This document shows, piece by piece, positions 15,886-30,930 of a stretch of 64,000 bases of DNA. The DNA comes from Planctomycetota bacterium (GTDB lineage Bacteria > Planctomycetota > SZUA-567 > H5-PLA8). The notes beneath the pieces are model-generated. The model was not told where the DNA came from and did no database searches. It saw only the letters and a program-made list of their open reading frames with translations. The stretch's first letter is position 1; every line of letters begins with the position of its first letter. Made by a program: the position numbers and the translations under genes. The DNA is taken from NCBI GenBank assembly GCA_027493525.1, contig JAOSKN010000002.1, positions 372,001 to 436,000 on the forward strand, in the 5' to 3' direction.

Positions 15886-18800
15886 CTACTCCTCCTCAAA
15901 CCCTTGGCTCATGAACTTCAGCGTTCGGGCGTTCTCGGTCACGATGCGGACCACGGTCTCCGGCGCGCCGTCGGGGACCTCGGCGGCGATCTCCAGCGTC
16001 ACCTTGACCTTGGCGCCCACGAGACCGGTCAGGTGGGAGATCACCTCGTCTGCGATGCGGCCGGCGTCGCGGCCGACGCGGGCCGCGTCGAGTTCCACGG
16101 TGCCGTAGAAGCGTTTCGGGCGCGCGGGTTCTGGAGGAGCCCCCACGGCGCCTTGCCCGGCCGGTCCGGTTCCTTTGGCGTCGGTAACCGGTCCTGGGCC
16201 GACGACAGCCTTGGTCCGAGCAGATGATCCCGGCTTGGCGCTCTCCGCCTCGGCTTGGGCCGCCGCTACTTCGGACTTTACCAGCAGCCCCGGAGCGTCG
16301 CTGTCCCGAAGGGCGAGATTTTGGCCCATGCGCAGGCCGCGGTAACGATTCCCGGCCTCGTCGTAGCTCTCGGCGTAGGCGAAGGCTTCCCGCTGCCAGG
16401 TCAACAAGCCCAGGCCGTCCCGGATCGCGCCCAGTAGCACGTCCGGCGCCTGGAGTCGGGGCAGGTACAGGTACTTAGCAAAGTCTTCCACGAGCTGCTT
16501 GATCTCGACGTGATCGCCACGCCAGAGCGGGATCTTGTCCAGTTCCATCCGCAACCGTGTAGCGTGGAAACTGGTGATCAGCAATTCGTCGTTGCGCAGC
16601 TTCTTGGTAGCCCGCACCGCCAGCGGGTCCGTGCCGGGGAGCCGGAACGTCTGCCACTCGATCTCCGCTTTGGGATCTTTCTGGGTCGGGACCAGGAGCC
16701 ACGCGTAGGCTTCCGGCAGCCGCGCCGTCACCGCGCTGTCGGCGGCTTTCCGCTGGGTGTCGGCCTGCTTGACCTGGTGGGGCGAGAGGTCCAGCTCCTC
16801 CTCTTCCTTCAAGATGGATTCCCAGGCCAATAGACGCCGCACCGCCTCGTCGAGGTCCTGCAGCCGGGTCTTGTCCACGGCCAGGAAGGCGAGCGTGTTA
16901 CGGAAAAGGCGCGGCGCGTTGCCTCGCATTTCCAGGATCGCCTTGGCGGCGGCCATGGCCGGGCAGTCCGGTTCCTTGCTGTACGGCGCGTCGGTCCCCA
17001 GCACCACCAGCCGCGCGTCCATGTCATCCGGCACGTCTTGCCCGCTGCCTGGGAACGGATGCACGCGACAAAAGTCGCCTTCCCGCCGCACGTCGTCGCG
17101 GACCCGCTCCTCGATCTCCTTCACGACGGCATCGGTATCGCGCTTGTACTGTTCGGCGCGGTCCTCGGCCAACTTGGTGACGGTCGGCTGGGTCGAATAC
17201 CAGTACCGATTGCCATCTTGGTAAAGGTACGTCGCCGCGCCGGCCAGGCGCCGAAGCGCATCCCCGAAGATGGACGGCTTCTCGCCCGGCATCACGCAGC
17301 CCAGGTTCACACGCCTGTCTTCCAAGCCGCGGTTTGAAACGCCGCCGGTCGGCGCGGAACCCATGTAGATGGTGCGCGCCACCCGCCGGCACGCGGCGAA
17401 CTTGCCCAGGTTCGGCACTTCGGCGTCGATCCGCATCGGCAACGAGTTCGGTCCGTCCACGTCCTTCTCGATCACAGGCGGCCAGTTGTCGGAAAGGTAC
17501 CGGGTCAGCTCGAACTGCACGCGCGGATCGTCGATGGGGATGTTCGCCGGCATGATGAGCGGGTTGCGGTCGCCCTTCTCCCACAGGCTGTGGATCACCG
17601 CCGCCATCAGGCGCAGCACGCCACGGGTACGCTGGAACTTCACCAAGGTGGACCAGTCGCCGTAGAGCCGGTCGAAGACTTCGGGGTGGATCGGGTAGGC
17701 GTGCTTGATCCGGTCCTCGTAGTCGCCGTCGCGGCTATCTGGCGGGAACTCCGCCTGCTGCGTCCGGTACATCTCGTAGAACTCGCGCGCCACCGTATCC
17801 TGCGCCACGAAGTCTTCGCGTCTCGTGATCGGCTCGAAGAGCCGTCGCCTCACGATCTCGAAGCCCTCTTCCGCGCTGGCGGGCCGCCAGGAGGATTCGA
17901 CGCGCCCGATTACGTTCCGCAGCCGGTCCAGGGCTTCACGGCCGCGCTGCCCGCCCACTTCCACGTCGTCGGACTGCGTGTGCGGAGAAGCCGCCGTGTC
18001 CGATGCCGGCAGGCTAATCACCAGCAAGCAGCCCTTCGCCAGCTTGGCCGATTCGGTCAGCGCTTGCGCGAACGTGAACTGGGTCTCGAAGCTCCCCGCC
18101 GGCAGGTCGGCGGAATCGTGCAGTTGGCGCGCGTAGGCCACCCATTCATCGATCAGGACCAGGCAGGGGCCGTACTCGTTGAAAAGGTCGCGCAGCACGT
18201 CGCCGGGGCTTGTGGCCTTCTCGTCGTCGGCCTGGATACGCTTGAACGCCTTCTTCGCTTCCTTGGCCCCGCCGGCGGCGTACCCGAGTTGCCACGCCAA
18301 CTCGCCCCAAAGGGTCCGAACCTCGGTGCCGTCGGGCTTTTTCGAGGGGTTGCCGGGGGAGATCTTTGTTCCCGACCAGCACGACCCGGTTGACCCTGGG
18401 TAGCTTTTCCGCCTCGGCGGCCTTCATCACGGCGTCCACGCCGGCCAGTTCGGCAGGCGCGGTGCCGCCCAGCAGGTGGTAGAGCGCCAGCATGCTGTGC
18501 GTCTTGCCGCCGCCGAAGTTTGTCTGGAGTTGCACCACCGGATCACCACCCTTGCCGTTGACGCGCTCGACGGCCCCGACCAGGAGCCGCTTCAGGCTCT
18601 CGGTCAGGTAGGTGCGCCGGAAGAACTCGACGGGCTTGCGGTACTCCTCGCCGCCTTCGCCCAGGTGGACCTGCCACAGATCGGCGGCGAACTCGGCCTG
18701 CTGGTACTTCCCGCTGGCCACGTCGCGATGTGGGTTCACCACTTCGCGCCACGGCTTCAGGTTCCCGGTGGCCTGGCTCTCGATGGCGGTCCCGGCGCTC

Positions 18801-19261
18801 TTGCGCTTCTCGGTGCGCATCTGCTCGTCGAAGCGGACGCGCAGAAGCTCCATCTTCATCTTCTCCGCCTCTTCGGCCTGCGGCGCGGAGACGGCGGTGA
18901 GCAGGCGCGTGGCGGAGTCCAGTCCGCGGTAGGCGTCGTCGCTGGAGAAGGATTCCTGGTGCGCCCACTTGTTGCGGGCGCCCTGCAACTCGTTCACCAA
19001 GGATCGTTCAGCGTGGCCCAGCGTGCGCTTGAAGGTATCGTTCCAGTGGTTCCACATCACGGACAGGAGCGCCTGGATGTCCCACTTCAGCCCGCCGCCC
19101 TTGGCCGGCTTGGGAAGCTGGTAGTCCTTGAGCGTCTTGTTCAGATCGTCCTTCCAGGACTGGCCGTAGGTGACCTGAAGTTCCCGCTCGACGAAGGGGG
19201 TAAGCCCTTGGTTGAGAAGGTCCAGGGCCTTGCCGATGCGGTCGTGATTGCTAATGGCCAT
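15886..19261 (-). CDS. Swt1-HEPN/DUF499 ATPase, with one frameshift
   Basis: From ATG 19261 the merged protein is about 1,124 residues. Residues 1-150 form a Swt1-like HEPN domain whose ARNKWAHQ (Arg96, His101) is the RxxxxH ribonuclease motif. DUF499 follows, with the Walker A loop TNFGGGKTHS (about 248-257), a Walker B strand CLVLIDEW, and EVFDRLYGDWSTLVKFQRTRGVLR. After VVLVGNK (about residue 299) one extra base at or near 18364 shifts the frame; reading on in the neighbouring frame gives ISPGNPSKKPDGTEVRTLWG, as DUF499 requires. HEPN-DUF499 ATPases are found beside DUF1156 methyltransferases in anti-phage loci and are thought to be signal-driven motor or sensor subunits. As sequenced the protein would be truncated in two parts. 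Confidence 0.75.
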
Positions 19262-19316
19262 CTTTAGCTCATCCTCAGTGGTGGGAAATTCGGTTTCGCT
19301 AGGTTCTTCACGGCAA

Positions 19317-20979
19317 TTATCCATTCGACTTGTCGACGGAGAACAGATCGGGGTCAATCCCAAACGCGTTTCTAAACATTCTGTCAATGTGTGGTTTAGT
19401 CTCATCCTCTACAAGTCTTGGAGCCATCCAAGTGTAGTTGTAATTGAATGGGCCCTCACAAACCGTCCACTGTCGAGCAAAGTCATAAAGCGTGTTCCAA
19501 AGATAAAAGTTATTAAAAGTGTCGCTAATGTTCTTCTCCTCTCGCCCAGCTAAGAGCAATGGGAAAATCTCCCCCTGAATATCAGCAAAGAATAATGGCT
19601 GATGCTCATTCCAAAGGGCCATCGACTGCTTGAAGTCAACGCTCCAGCCTGCGTGCTGGACAAAGTGTAATGATGGCCAGCAGAAAAACTCGGGGCATCG
19701 AGCCTTATCTCTCATAAATTGAGCGTGGCGAGCAAAGCAAACGCGAATTGGAAGGTCTTGATTTAGAAACTCAAAGCGGCGATCTTCATCTGCGAGTTGA
19801 ATCAAGGTTGCCTTTTCATCTTGCCATGAACTAATTTTTAATGCAATTTCGACAGGAGTTTTACATACCATAACTTTACAGAATTCGTCCGCCACGCTCA
19901 AATACTCCTCGCGTGTACACTTTTGAATTGCCGACCTAAGACTTGTATTCCTGGCAATATGCCTGCAGCACAGATAAAACCGTGCGCTGGGGTCTACGGA
20001 AAGTATCATGGATTCAAAATGATTTAGGTTAAAGGGATAGCCATCACTTGGATTGACACTCAAATCGCAAATCAATAGGAAAAGGTAGATTATTGGGTGC
20101 AGAATACTGTCGGGAGCCTTCAATCCGGACCACTCTAGAAATCTTTTGTATGCATCTACGTAAACTGGTGTCAGCATTCCCATCTTATCAAAGTCTGACC
20201 AAGACATCCTATTGGCTGAAGCAAGTGCCAGGTATTGCATTTGAAGAAACCGCGCCTGTCCCTCAAAAATCCTGAGCGCGCCAAGAGGAAAAAGTTGTAC
20301 AGATGTCCCGTGGAAGAAATTTGGGACCCTTTTCTTGCGAAGATCTTCAAGCCCTTCTTCCCAACGCCTTGGGTCTGGAAGGAAGGATGCTTCGTTATCA
20401 AAGGAAGAGCACAACATAATCAGCGTGTGAGACAGACCTATCGCAAGCGAATGACCTACCGACTCAAAAAAAAGGACTATTAACAACGGCATGAGAATTC
20501 ATGGGGTCCATGATCAGACGACGATTAAACTCAACATCGTGCCAATTATTCAGAATCGTATTGAGCGTCGTCTGGGCCTTTGGCGATAAGTTTTCTCCAT
20601 GTTGCATCAAGTGAGCCTTTAAAGACTTGCGTGGTCCGGGGTCGGTCAGCGAGTCTCTTAGGTGACGAAGGTTTACATGGAATTGCGCAGGAAAGGCAAA
20701 GGTAAGCATGAGGCCGGCGGTTGATCCGATATGCTGCCACCAATGAATTGTCTCGTGAAAATACGTTGAGAACGAAAGGGTAGTCTCGGGATCTAGTTCG
20801 CCGCCTTTAACTACTCTAGTGCCAACTCTATCTAGTGCCGCACGTAGACGCGGGTCCAGTCGAACAACAAAATGGATTGGGCTATAGGATCCACGAACTG
20901 TTGCATTAGCATAGAGGTCATCCTCTAGCATCCAATGAGGATTTCCTTCTGAAATTTTGGTGTCATTCAACCTATCCAT
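19317..20979 (-). CDS. Putative HExxH metalloprotease, with a frameshift at a T8 tract
   Basis: From ATG 20979 (GGGGA upstream; a GTG at 21012 is an alternative) the first frame runs to 20464 and contains STYFHETIHWWQHIG, an HExxHxxxH zinc-binding motif (His75, Glu76, His79, candidate His83). It stops just after PFF at a run of eight T on the coding strand (20466-20473). With seven T the frame continues as ESVGHSLAIGLSHTLIML into a further 380 residues, giving about 553 in all. The second half has no recognised family; it contains DEDRRFEFLNQDLPIRVCF and CPEFFCWPSLHF. It lies between the DUF1156 and DUF499 genes, and base composition is lower in GC than in its neighbours, suggesting a later acquisition. 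A protease that acts as effector or regulator is plausible. Confidence 0.6.
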
Positions 20980-21012
20980 CTTCTGTTTCCCCAACGTTGC
21001 TGAAATGACCAC

Positions 21013-24003
21013 TCAACCAGCATTGTCGAACAACTCCGCCTGCGACGGCTGCGTGCGGGCGACTTCCTGGCCCAGGCGCATGATCTCAGGCCAGGACTGG
21101 ACCAGGGCGTTGTAGGCCAGGGCTTCGGCGGCGCGCTTCTTGCGCTCACAGAGGTTGTAGAGCCGGTAGGCCAGATCGCGGGCGGGTTCGGCCTTTGAGC
21201 CCAGCTTGGCTACCAGTTCGGCAGCAGCGGCTTCGCCGGCGTCGAGTACGCGGACCAGGTGGTGAACCGTCTCCCACGTGGTCAGGCGCGCGTCGGTGGC
21301 TGGGTTCCAGTCTTCGGGCAGTTCCTCCGGCTTCAGCAGCCTGACCTTACCGCGCTTGGACTCCAGGATGCCGGCTTCGACCATGCCCCCCACGCTGGTG
21401 TTCTTTGCCTTGCTGAGGGTTTCGGCGACGCCGTACTCGCCCTCGGCGAACCCGTGCTGGTCGAACCAAGCCAGCGCCCAGCGGCTGTCGGCGTCGAAGT
21501 CACCTTCTTGCTCGGCCAGCGCCTCGTCGAGGGTCTGGTTGATGAGCGACAGGGCTTCGCGGACCGGCAGAGGATTGCCTTCGGCGTCGAGTACCTTCGC
21601 GTAGCGGGTAAAAATGGCCATGCCGGGGCCGATGGCGGCTTGGGCAAGGTCCACCGGGGCGATGTTGCCGGCCTGAAGGTGCCGCAGAGCCTCGGGCAGT
21701 TCGGCCTTGAGCGCGGCCACGAACTCCCTCCGCGTGGCCGTCTGCACATCTGCCGGTCGCGGTCGGCAGACTAGGACGATGCTGGAGGCAAGGGCGTTGG
21801 CGCCGATGCCACGAATGCGATTTCCGAGTTCGGTTCGCATTGGCCAAGTGCCAGTTGTGGAAAACCCCGCGCGAACTACTGCGTCCAAGAACGTCTCCCA
21901 TCCTGTACTCGCGGTTCCTGAACTATCGTCGGTCTCTGATTGCTTGAATGCATAGTAGATCGTGACTGGGAAGGCAGGGTGCGATTGATTGGCAACCTGC
22001 CGCATTGCCTGCGTCATTCCATCCAAGAAAAACTCTTCTGCCTTACTCTTTCCGCCGTGCCGATAGGGCGTCGCGACTAGTTCTTCGGCTTTCGGAACGG
22101 CGAGTGTCGCGAAAACTTCAGGAAATACTTCTCGTAAACTGGGCCGCAACCAGACGTAGAAGAAGTCCGACATGTCCGCGTAAGGAACATTGTCATAGTA
22201 AGGCGGATCGGACGAAACAAGTTTCGCTTCACTCACAACCTGAGATTGCGCGTTACTTTGCCGCACGTTTCCCGCATTTGTAGCCGGCAACTGATCCAAC
22301 ACTTTTGCCATGTTGCGTAGAGTGACTCCGAAATCACCCATCGCGTTTCCAAACGCGTTCGGCTCAGCAAAGTCCCAGACCATCGGAATTGCATTCCGAG
22401 TAAAGAGATGGATTGGCTGATCCATGCTGGCCTTCCACGAAACGAGTGCATTTCCGCTGTCCGCGATCTTGCTCACGCCAAGACTCAGATAGGTCGCTAC
22501 TGCCTCGCCATACGCGAAAGCTCCCATCCCTTCCTTATCAATCGGCGTCTGATCGTTCTTGAAGCAGGACTCCCGGGCATCGCGCTGGACCTTTTCGATA
22601 AGCTCTGGAATCAGATCAGTGTAGGTTGTGAGTGCTAAGAGTTGGCGATTAGTAAATAGCTTCCGCCATTCGCCAAGGCCGTAAATGAACGGCGTGAATG
22701 CACGCGCATCTTCAATGAACGAGCCTTCTGGCGTCCACTTCGGCATAGCTTTGCGCGCAGCCGCCTCGTGCTCCGGCGTGGGTGAAAGGTACAGCCGTCG
22801 TCGCTGACCCTCTGCCACAACAGTCATGAGCCGCGCGCCCATCCGCCCGGCCTTCCCCTCGGCCTTGATGTAATCACCGTCCATGGGCGTGCCGCTCATC
22901 ACGCAGCGGAAGTTCGCGCCGCGCGCGAGCTTGGTGCCGGCTTTTGCCGCCTCAGCGTCCTTCGGCTTGCCGATCTTCACCGTGAAGCGATAGGCGTCCT
23001 TCTCGATAACCGGCTCTACGTACGCCTCCTTACCCGCCTTCGTGGAGAGCATGAATGTCGAAGCCAGCGGCACGTCCACCTTGCGGAAGGCAGGATTGGG
23101 GCTCTTGACCGTGCGCGCCCAAAGCCACGCGATGACGGTCAGCTTCTGGCCTACGTACTGCTTCAGATCCGGACGCTCCTTCGCCATTGCCGCGGTGACT
23201 TCGATCTTGGGGTACAGGTGCCCGATCCGCTTCTCGGCCTCGTCGCGCATCCACTTCCCGTAGTAGCGCACGTCTTCGGCCAGACCCTCCGCGCCGCGCC
23301 AGGGCTTCTGGAAGAGTTCCTTGTTCTGGCGTGCTTCGGGGTTGACCGGCGGGTTGCCGGCAAACTTGGGCGGGATCTCGATCATGGCCTTATTGATCAG
23401 CACCGCGACGGGGTTCAGGTCGCTGGCGTAAGCTTCAAGCCCCAGCCGCTGCGCTTCCAGCGGCAATGCCCCGCCGCCGGCGAAAGGATCGTGGAAGGCC
23501 GGCAGTTTCTCGCGGTTGAAGAGTTCCTTCGCGCGCGGATGCCCGATGTTGGCCGTGCAGGTCCGCCGCCAGCTCTGCCAGATCTCGTCGCGCGCCGCCT
23601 GAAGAACCGTCTCGTTGGTCGTGTTCTCCCACTTCACCAGTTCCTCGATGATCCCGAAGAGCCGCTCGCGTTCCTGGTCGGCCGCGGCCTCTTCGAGCGT
23701 CGGCATGTGCGCCTTCTTGCGTTCTTCGGTATCCTTGGCCTCCCACGCCGCCAGCCGCTTCTTGAACTCCGTCTGCGCCCGCCGCTTCAGCTTGGGATCG
23801 GACAGCAGCACGTCGGTGTACTCGGAAGGATCGTCCACCATCTGCGCGAAGATCACCGCCCGCGCCGCCGCCAACGGCCGTCGCGCCCACCACAGATGCA
23901 GCGTGCTTGGATGCCCGTGCCGGATCGACTTCTCCCGCGCGGACGCCTTGTTGATCGCGTCCAGCGGCAGCGCGACTTCGATGAGCTTCTTGGGTTGCTT
24001 CAT
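21013..24003 (-). CDS. DUF1156 DNA adenine methyltransferase (anti-phage-associated)
   Basis: About 996 residues from ATG 24003. The N terminus [20 protein letters not shown] with [20 protein letters not shown] is the DUF1156 signature. The SAM-binding motif is [20 protein letters not shown] and the catalytic motif IV is [20 protein letters not shown] (DPPY), which is the pattern of N6-adenine or N4-cytosine DNA methyltransferases. It would mark self DNA in a restriction-like system. Its start overlaps the stop of the HEPN gene by one base (TGATG), so the two are coupled. The next gene starts within 35 bases of the stop. It is intact, unlike the helicase and DUF499 genes on either side; a lone working methyltransferase would be harmless. 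Confidence 0.85.
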   Translation of the reverse strand: MKQPKKLIEVALPLDAINKASAREKSIRHGHPSTLHLWWARRPLAAARAVIFAQMVDDPSEYTDVLLSDPKLKRRAQTEFKKRLAAWEAKDTEERKKAHMPTLEEAAADQERERLFGIIEELVKWENTTNETVLQAARDEIWQSWRRTCTANIGHPRAKELFNREKLPAFHDPFAGGGALPLEAQRLGLEAYASDLNPVAVLINKAMIEIPPKFAGNPPVNPEARQNKELFQKPWRGAEGLAEDVRYYGKWMRDEAEKRIGHLYPKIEVTAAMAKERPDLKQYVGQKLTVIAWLWARTVKSPNPAFRKVDVPLASTFMLSTKAGKEAYVEPVIEKDAYRFTVKIGKPKDAEAAKAGTKLARGANFRCVMSGTPMDGDYIKAEGKAGRMGARLMTVVAEGQRRRLYLSPTPEHEAAARKAMPKWTPEGSFIEDARAFTPFIYGLGEWRKLFTNRQLLALTTYTDLIPELIEKVQRDARESCFKNDQTPIDKEGMGAFAYGEAVATYLSLGVSKIADSGNALVSWKASMDQPIHLFTRNAIPMVWDFAEPNAFGNAMGDFGVTLRNMAKVLDQLPATNAGNVRQSNAQSQVVSEAKLVSSDPPYYDNVPYADMSDFFYVWLRPSLREVFPEVFATLAVPKAEELVATPYRHGGKSKAEEFFLDGMTQAMRQVANQSHPAFPVTIYYAFKQSETDDSSGTASTGWETFLDAVVRAGFSTTGTWPMRTELGNRIRGIGANALASSIVLVCRPRPADVQTATRREFVAALKAELPEALRHLQAGNIAPVDLAQAAIGPGMAIFTRYAKVLDAEGNPLPVREALSLINQTLDEALAEQEGDFDADSRWALAWFDQHGFAEGEYGVAETLSKAKNTSVGGMVEAGILESKRGKVRLLKPEELPEDWNPATDARLTTWETVHHLVRVLDAGEAAAAELVAKLGSKAEPARDLAYRLYNLCERKKRAAEALAYNALVQSWPEIMRLGQEVARTQPSQAELFDNAG

Positions 24004-24680
24004 CACAGCCTTTCGTCGAGCTTGCAAAACAGGAGACTAGCAAGGAAGAGAAAATGAATGCATCGCTCGCGTGAAATGGTTAAGTTCGCATGCGCCTTTG
24101 GGTTGCGAATGCCTTTCATCGAACCCGCAAAAATCTGCATATAGCCTTCCTGGATGCTTTGACCACTTTGGGTGGAGAGGTCATCGAGTGCGATAAGGAC
24201 GGGTGCGTTGGGTGAAAATGCCTTCTGCATCAAAGAAGTGCCGTCCAGCTCTTGGCCTGTTTTCTTCTTCACCATATCCTTGACTACTGAATTCAGCTCC
24301 TTGAAAGACGCTTCAACTGCATCCGCAAAGTGGCCATTCTCAAATCTCTCTTGAGCTGCTTTGACCACTTTGGCGTGCAAGAGCAACCACAGGTCTCCAT
24401 TCTTCGGTTTACTGGTCGCTCCTTGTTCAAAGCCTACTTCGCGTGTTAAGTTCTTAACGATGGTTCGTAAGTGTGTAAGATGCTCCCCAAGATCTTTCAT
24501 ACGGTCGCGAGCGGCCGTCTCTTCTGGATTAGGGTCCCCCAGATCAGTTACAGCTATAGCCATCCCGCGAAAGCCAGTAACCTGTGGACTATCTTTCCCA
24601 AGAATACGCTTGAGGTAATCTTCAACCGAATCTGTCCATGCGTAGAGTGCGTCCGACGAAACACACCCGGCGCCATGCAA
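24003..24680 (-). CDS. TIGR02391 (Ymh)-family HEPN-like protein
   Basis: 225 residues. The C-terminal half reads [20 protein letters not shown], then [17 protein letters not shown] and [20 protein letters not shown], the characteristic Ymh order. RNPKAH is an Rx4H motif, typical of HEPN RNases. Such proteins are frequent in defence islands, often beside methyltransferases and helicases, and may cleave RNA when the system is triggered. It lies between the helicase (100 bases upstream) and the DUF1156 gene (1-base overlap downstream). The N-terminal 90 residues are not recognised. The start is not certain because no strong ribosome-binding site precedes it. Confidence 0.75.
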   Translation of the reverse strand: MHGAGCVSSDALYAWTDSVEDYLKRILGKDSPQVTGFRGMAIAVTDLGDPNPEETAARDRMKDLGEHLTHLRTIVKNLTREVGFEQGATSKPKNGDLWLLLHAKVVKAAQERFENGHFADAVEASFKELNSVVKDMVKKKTGQELDGTSLMQKAFSPNAPVLIALDDLSTQSGQSIQEGYMQIFAGSMKGIRNPKAHANLTISRERCIHFLFLASLLFCKLDERL

Positions 24681-24780
24681 GACCTCGCCTTCTTTTTAGT
24701 AGTTCCCCGAGATGAAAGAGTCCTTCGCTCTTGTTCATTCGCGTTCTCTTTGTTGCTAACCTTTTTGCCATTCCACAACC

Positions 24781-28357
<3,577 letters not shown>

Positions 28358-28585
28358 TCCCGCCCCGCGAGTTCAATACTGACCGGCCGAGGTCCCGGGC
28401 GGGGATGATCTCGGCCGGCCCGGACGACGGCAAAGCCGCCATCCATTTTGGTATCGCTTAGGACCCGCCCGGGTACGGGCAGAGTTATATAAGGGAGGAA
28501 CACAACGTGCAAGGAATGGCTAGGGACCTTGTTTCACCTTAACCCGGTAGCGTTGGAAATCACTGAGATGCTTGGCCTGAAGTCA

Positions 28586-29074
28586 TTAACCAGGGCGCTG
28601 TGGATGCCGATTTGACTTATCTTGCTTCCACTTACGCTTGACCTTCTTCCATCTGATAAATTCCAGCGGCGATTCCAGTCTGCGAACCTTCTCTGCAGCC
28701 ATCTTCACCTTCCTCAGGCCCCATTGCTCCCGACTGGCCTGAATCGCAATCTCTAACCTCGAACTGTGGGAATCAATCAATGTAAGGGCATGAATCATCG
28801 GCCAAGTTAAGTTTAGCTTCTCTAGTTGGCCGACTTCGTCCGGATTCCAGCGTTCGTGAAACACCATTGCCGCAAACATGATTACCTTTGGCACATTTAG
28901 GTCTTCAATCGCATCTTCCAAAGACTTGCCGGCGTAGTGCCCGCCAATAAGTCTATTTGCGAAGCAACCCAAAGCCTTGAACTGGTGCAGTCTGGATGAT
29001 TCCGGGCTGGTGGTGACGTTCCGCAGCGCGGAGATCCAGTTGGAGTATGTGTCCATCATGCAATCTTTCGACAC
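28586..29074 (-). CDS. Hypothetical protein
   Basis: A 162-residue mostly helical, soluble protein. Its N terminus may start at the second Met (MDTYSNWISALRNV). The C terminus is strongly basic (FIRWKKVKRKWKQDKSN), suggesting nucleic-acid contact. No family is recognised. It lies upstream of the helicase operon, in the same direction and 228 bases away, and 21 bases after the next unknown gene (29096-29458), so the two may be co-transcribed. Composition is lower in GC than its surroundings. Confidence 0.5.
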   Translation of the reverse strand: MSKDCMMDTYSNWISALRNVTTSPESSRLHQFKALGCFANRLIGGHYAGKSLEDAIEDLNVPKVIMFAAMVFHERWNPDEVGQLEKLNLTWPMIHALTLIDSHSSRLEIAIQASREQWGLRKVKMAAEKVRRLESPLEFIRWKKVKRKWKQDKSNRHPQRPG

Positions 29075-29095
29075 TTCGTTTTAGACGTTACGTAC

Positions 29096-29458
29096 TTAGT
29101 CTCTATCTTTCATCTCCTCCCAGGCCTCCAGCGCTCCCTTGATGAACGCATTCACCCAGGCCGCACCATCGGCCAAGTGATGGGCATCGGGAATCACTCC
29201 ATTCCAGAATTCATCCGCCGCTTCCCGATCGCCATCCTTTTCGGGCGAGATCAAAAAGAAGAAGTTCTCACCGGGCGAGTACGCTACGTTGGGGAGGTCG
29301 ATGTAATAATTCATCGGATTTGCAAAGACTGCTTCGAGTTCCTGCAGCTCCGACTTTTCAGCAAACTTCTTAGCCCACCGGCGGCCGTGCTCGTGGGCTT
29401 CTTTCACCTTTTCAGCCTTTTCCTTCGCTGCGCGCAGGCGGGCAGATACATCCAGCAC
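29096..29458 (-). CDS. Hypothetical protein
   Basis: A 120-residue protein with an N-terminal charged helix (ARLRAAKEKAEKVKEAHEHG), likely a coiled coil, and an acidic C-terminal part (FWNGVIPDAHHLADGAAWVN). No signal peptide or membrane segment. Not recognised. The gene pair with 28586-29074 sits between the defence-like operon and the element backbone; whether it belongs to either is unknown. Confidence 0.5.
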   Translation of the reverse strand: MLDVSARLRAAKEKAEKVKEAHEHGRRWAKKFAEKSELQELEAVFANPMNYYIDLPNVAYSPGENFFFLISPEKDGDREAADEFWNGVIPDAHHLADGAAWVNAFIKGALEAWEEMKDRD

Positions 29459-30044
29459 AGCACACCTTCCTTTCTGGCCATGCAGGCCGTTGGGGTTTTG
29501 GGACTGCCATCCAGATATGCTTCACATGGGCGGTTACAGGTGAATATGCCCGGCGCCGGGGCCACGCCCCACCCCAGCGCCGGGCTGGGCCATTTTTGAA
29601 ATCTTCAGTTGTCAAAGAGCTGGCGGCGCCGCCATGGCGCAACGCGCCGTGCGAAAACAACATCGCTAGCTGTGTGTGCAGTGAAACAGTGTGTGGGGCG
29701 ATCCCGGGCGACTCAGGATGTACGTCGGGGCCACCTGGTACTGCTGGCGGCCGTCGCCCGAACAGCGGCGAGGATAACGAAGTAGCCGCTTGCGCGGCCA
29801 GCGGCATCGATTGGGCTGATGCCGGATTTGAAATTGATCCTTATCTCGCGCATCGAACGGTGTCAACAAGAATCCCCGACGCGGCCACGAGCCGGGACGC
29901 CCAGCTTGAAGAGCCCCAAGGGTCCAACCTACCAAAAAACCAAAGGTTACAGCGGCTGCGCCTGGGAGTGATTGCCGCTATTTTTCTGAACTAGCCTTGG
30001 GCATAATCAGGGAGTGGAGAAGCCAGCCCAATAAGGAGACGAAG
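29459..30044. other. Gap with a strong GC hairpin, no recognised gene
   Basis: About 590 bases. Around 29549-29590 a GCCCGGCGCCGGGG segment and a CCCCAGCGCCGGGC segment can pair, which could form a terminator-like structure for the genes on either side. The remaining bases have short open frames without start sites. No RNA gene is recognised. Confidence 0.4.
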
Positions 30045-30341
30045 ATGGCGACTGTTGAAATTCAGGTCCCCGACGACTTCGATGTCGAGTGCCTGGATGC
30101 GCCGCCCGGCCAGATCAAGGTACGCCCCGTTTTTTACGGGCGCGGCAAGGAGTCCGATCCCTGCCTCATCTTTCACATCAGGGGCGAGGATGGCAGCGTG
30201 ATCGGGCGGTACCTACTTTGCGTAAACGGCCGCAACCTGACATTAGAGCTGAAGGACCGCAGCAGACCCGTCATGGCCCTGATCGACAAACTGCATTTGG
30301 CCAAGAAGGCCGAGACGGCGGCCGACGCGCAGGCGGTCTGA
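30045..30341 (+). CDS. Small hypothetical protein
   Basis: 98 residues from ATG 30045, with AAGGAG at 30033-30038, six bases upstream, which fixes the start. The sequence alternates beta-like segments (VRPVFYGRG, CLIFHIRGEDGSVIGRYLLC) and ends in a helical, Ala-rich tail. No family is recognised. It converges on the XRE gene 30344-30790 (2-base gap between stops). Likely a backbone protein of the island. Confidence 0.6.
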   Translation: MATVEIQVPDDFDVECLDAPPGQIKVRPVFYGRGKESDPCLIFHIRGEDGSVIGRYLLCVNGRNLTLELKDRSRPVMALIDKLHLAKKAETAADAQAV

Positions 30342-30343
30342 TT

Positions 30344-30790
30344 CTATTTTCTGCGACGCGCGGATGCGTCTTCGGCGAGCGCCAGCACGGGCAGGATAAC
30401 AGCCAAGGCATCGCGGTCCTGGCGTTCCAGGATGGCGTTCAATCGCTGCCGAGCCTGTGCAGCCAACTCGGGCCACGGGTCCGTAGGCGCCGCTTGAATC
30501 AACTCATGCGGCGTAGCACCTAATGCCTGCGCGATCCTTACAACCAATTCCAAACCCGGCTCTGCGTCCCCGCGCTCCAAACGCGTTGCGTATGAAAAAC
30601 TGAAACCCGCTTTCTGTGCGAGGGTTCGCTGCGACAGTCCCCGCGCCAACCGTAATTCGCGGACCTTCCGGCCGAATTGCCGGACGACTTCTTCGCGGTT
30701 CAGGGCCGTCTTTTTGCGCGGCACCTTGGACTTTTTGGCATATCGCCCCCTCTCGGATGAGATCGGCCGGGAGGGAACATGTGCGTACAC
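30344..30790 (-). CDS. XRE-family transcriptional regulator
   Basis: 148 residues with a basic N terminus (KKSKVPRKKTALNREE) and a Cro/C1 helix-turn-helix: LRLARGLSQRTLAQKAGFSF then SYATRLERGDAEPGLELVVR. The C-terminal part (WPELAAQARQRLNAILERQD) is helical. The true start may be an internal codon because the first 15-25 residues are not typical. It is likely a repressor of the element's backbone or maintenance genes. The divergent region 30791-30930 between it and the GYF gene probably carries promoters for both. Confidence 0.78.
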   Translation of the reverse strand: MYAHVPSRPISSERGRYAKKSKVPRKKTALNREEVVRQFGRKVRELRLARGLSQRTLAQKAGFSFSYATRLERGDAEPGLELVVRIAQALGATPHELIQAAPTDPWPELAAQARQRLNAILERQDRDALAVILPVLALAEDASARRRK

Positions 30791-30930
30791 ACTATGCTAG
30801 TAGTCGGACTACACGATTGTAAACATAGGTGGCCATGGTTAGGCTAGGGCGCATCAACAAGCCAGATAAACGCACGGAGAACTCGCCTTCAACCTATCCA
30901 TAGAGCCCCTGAATTCGGAGGGCATTCGCA

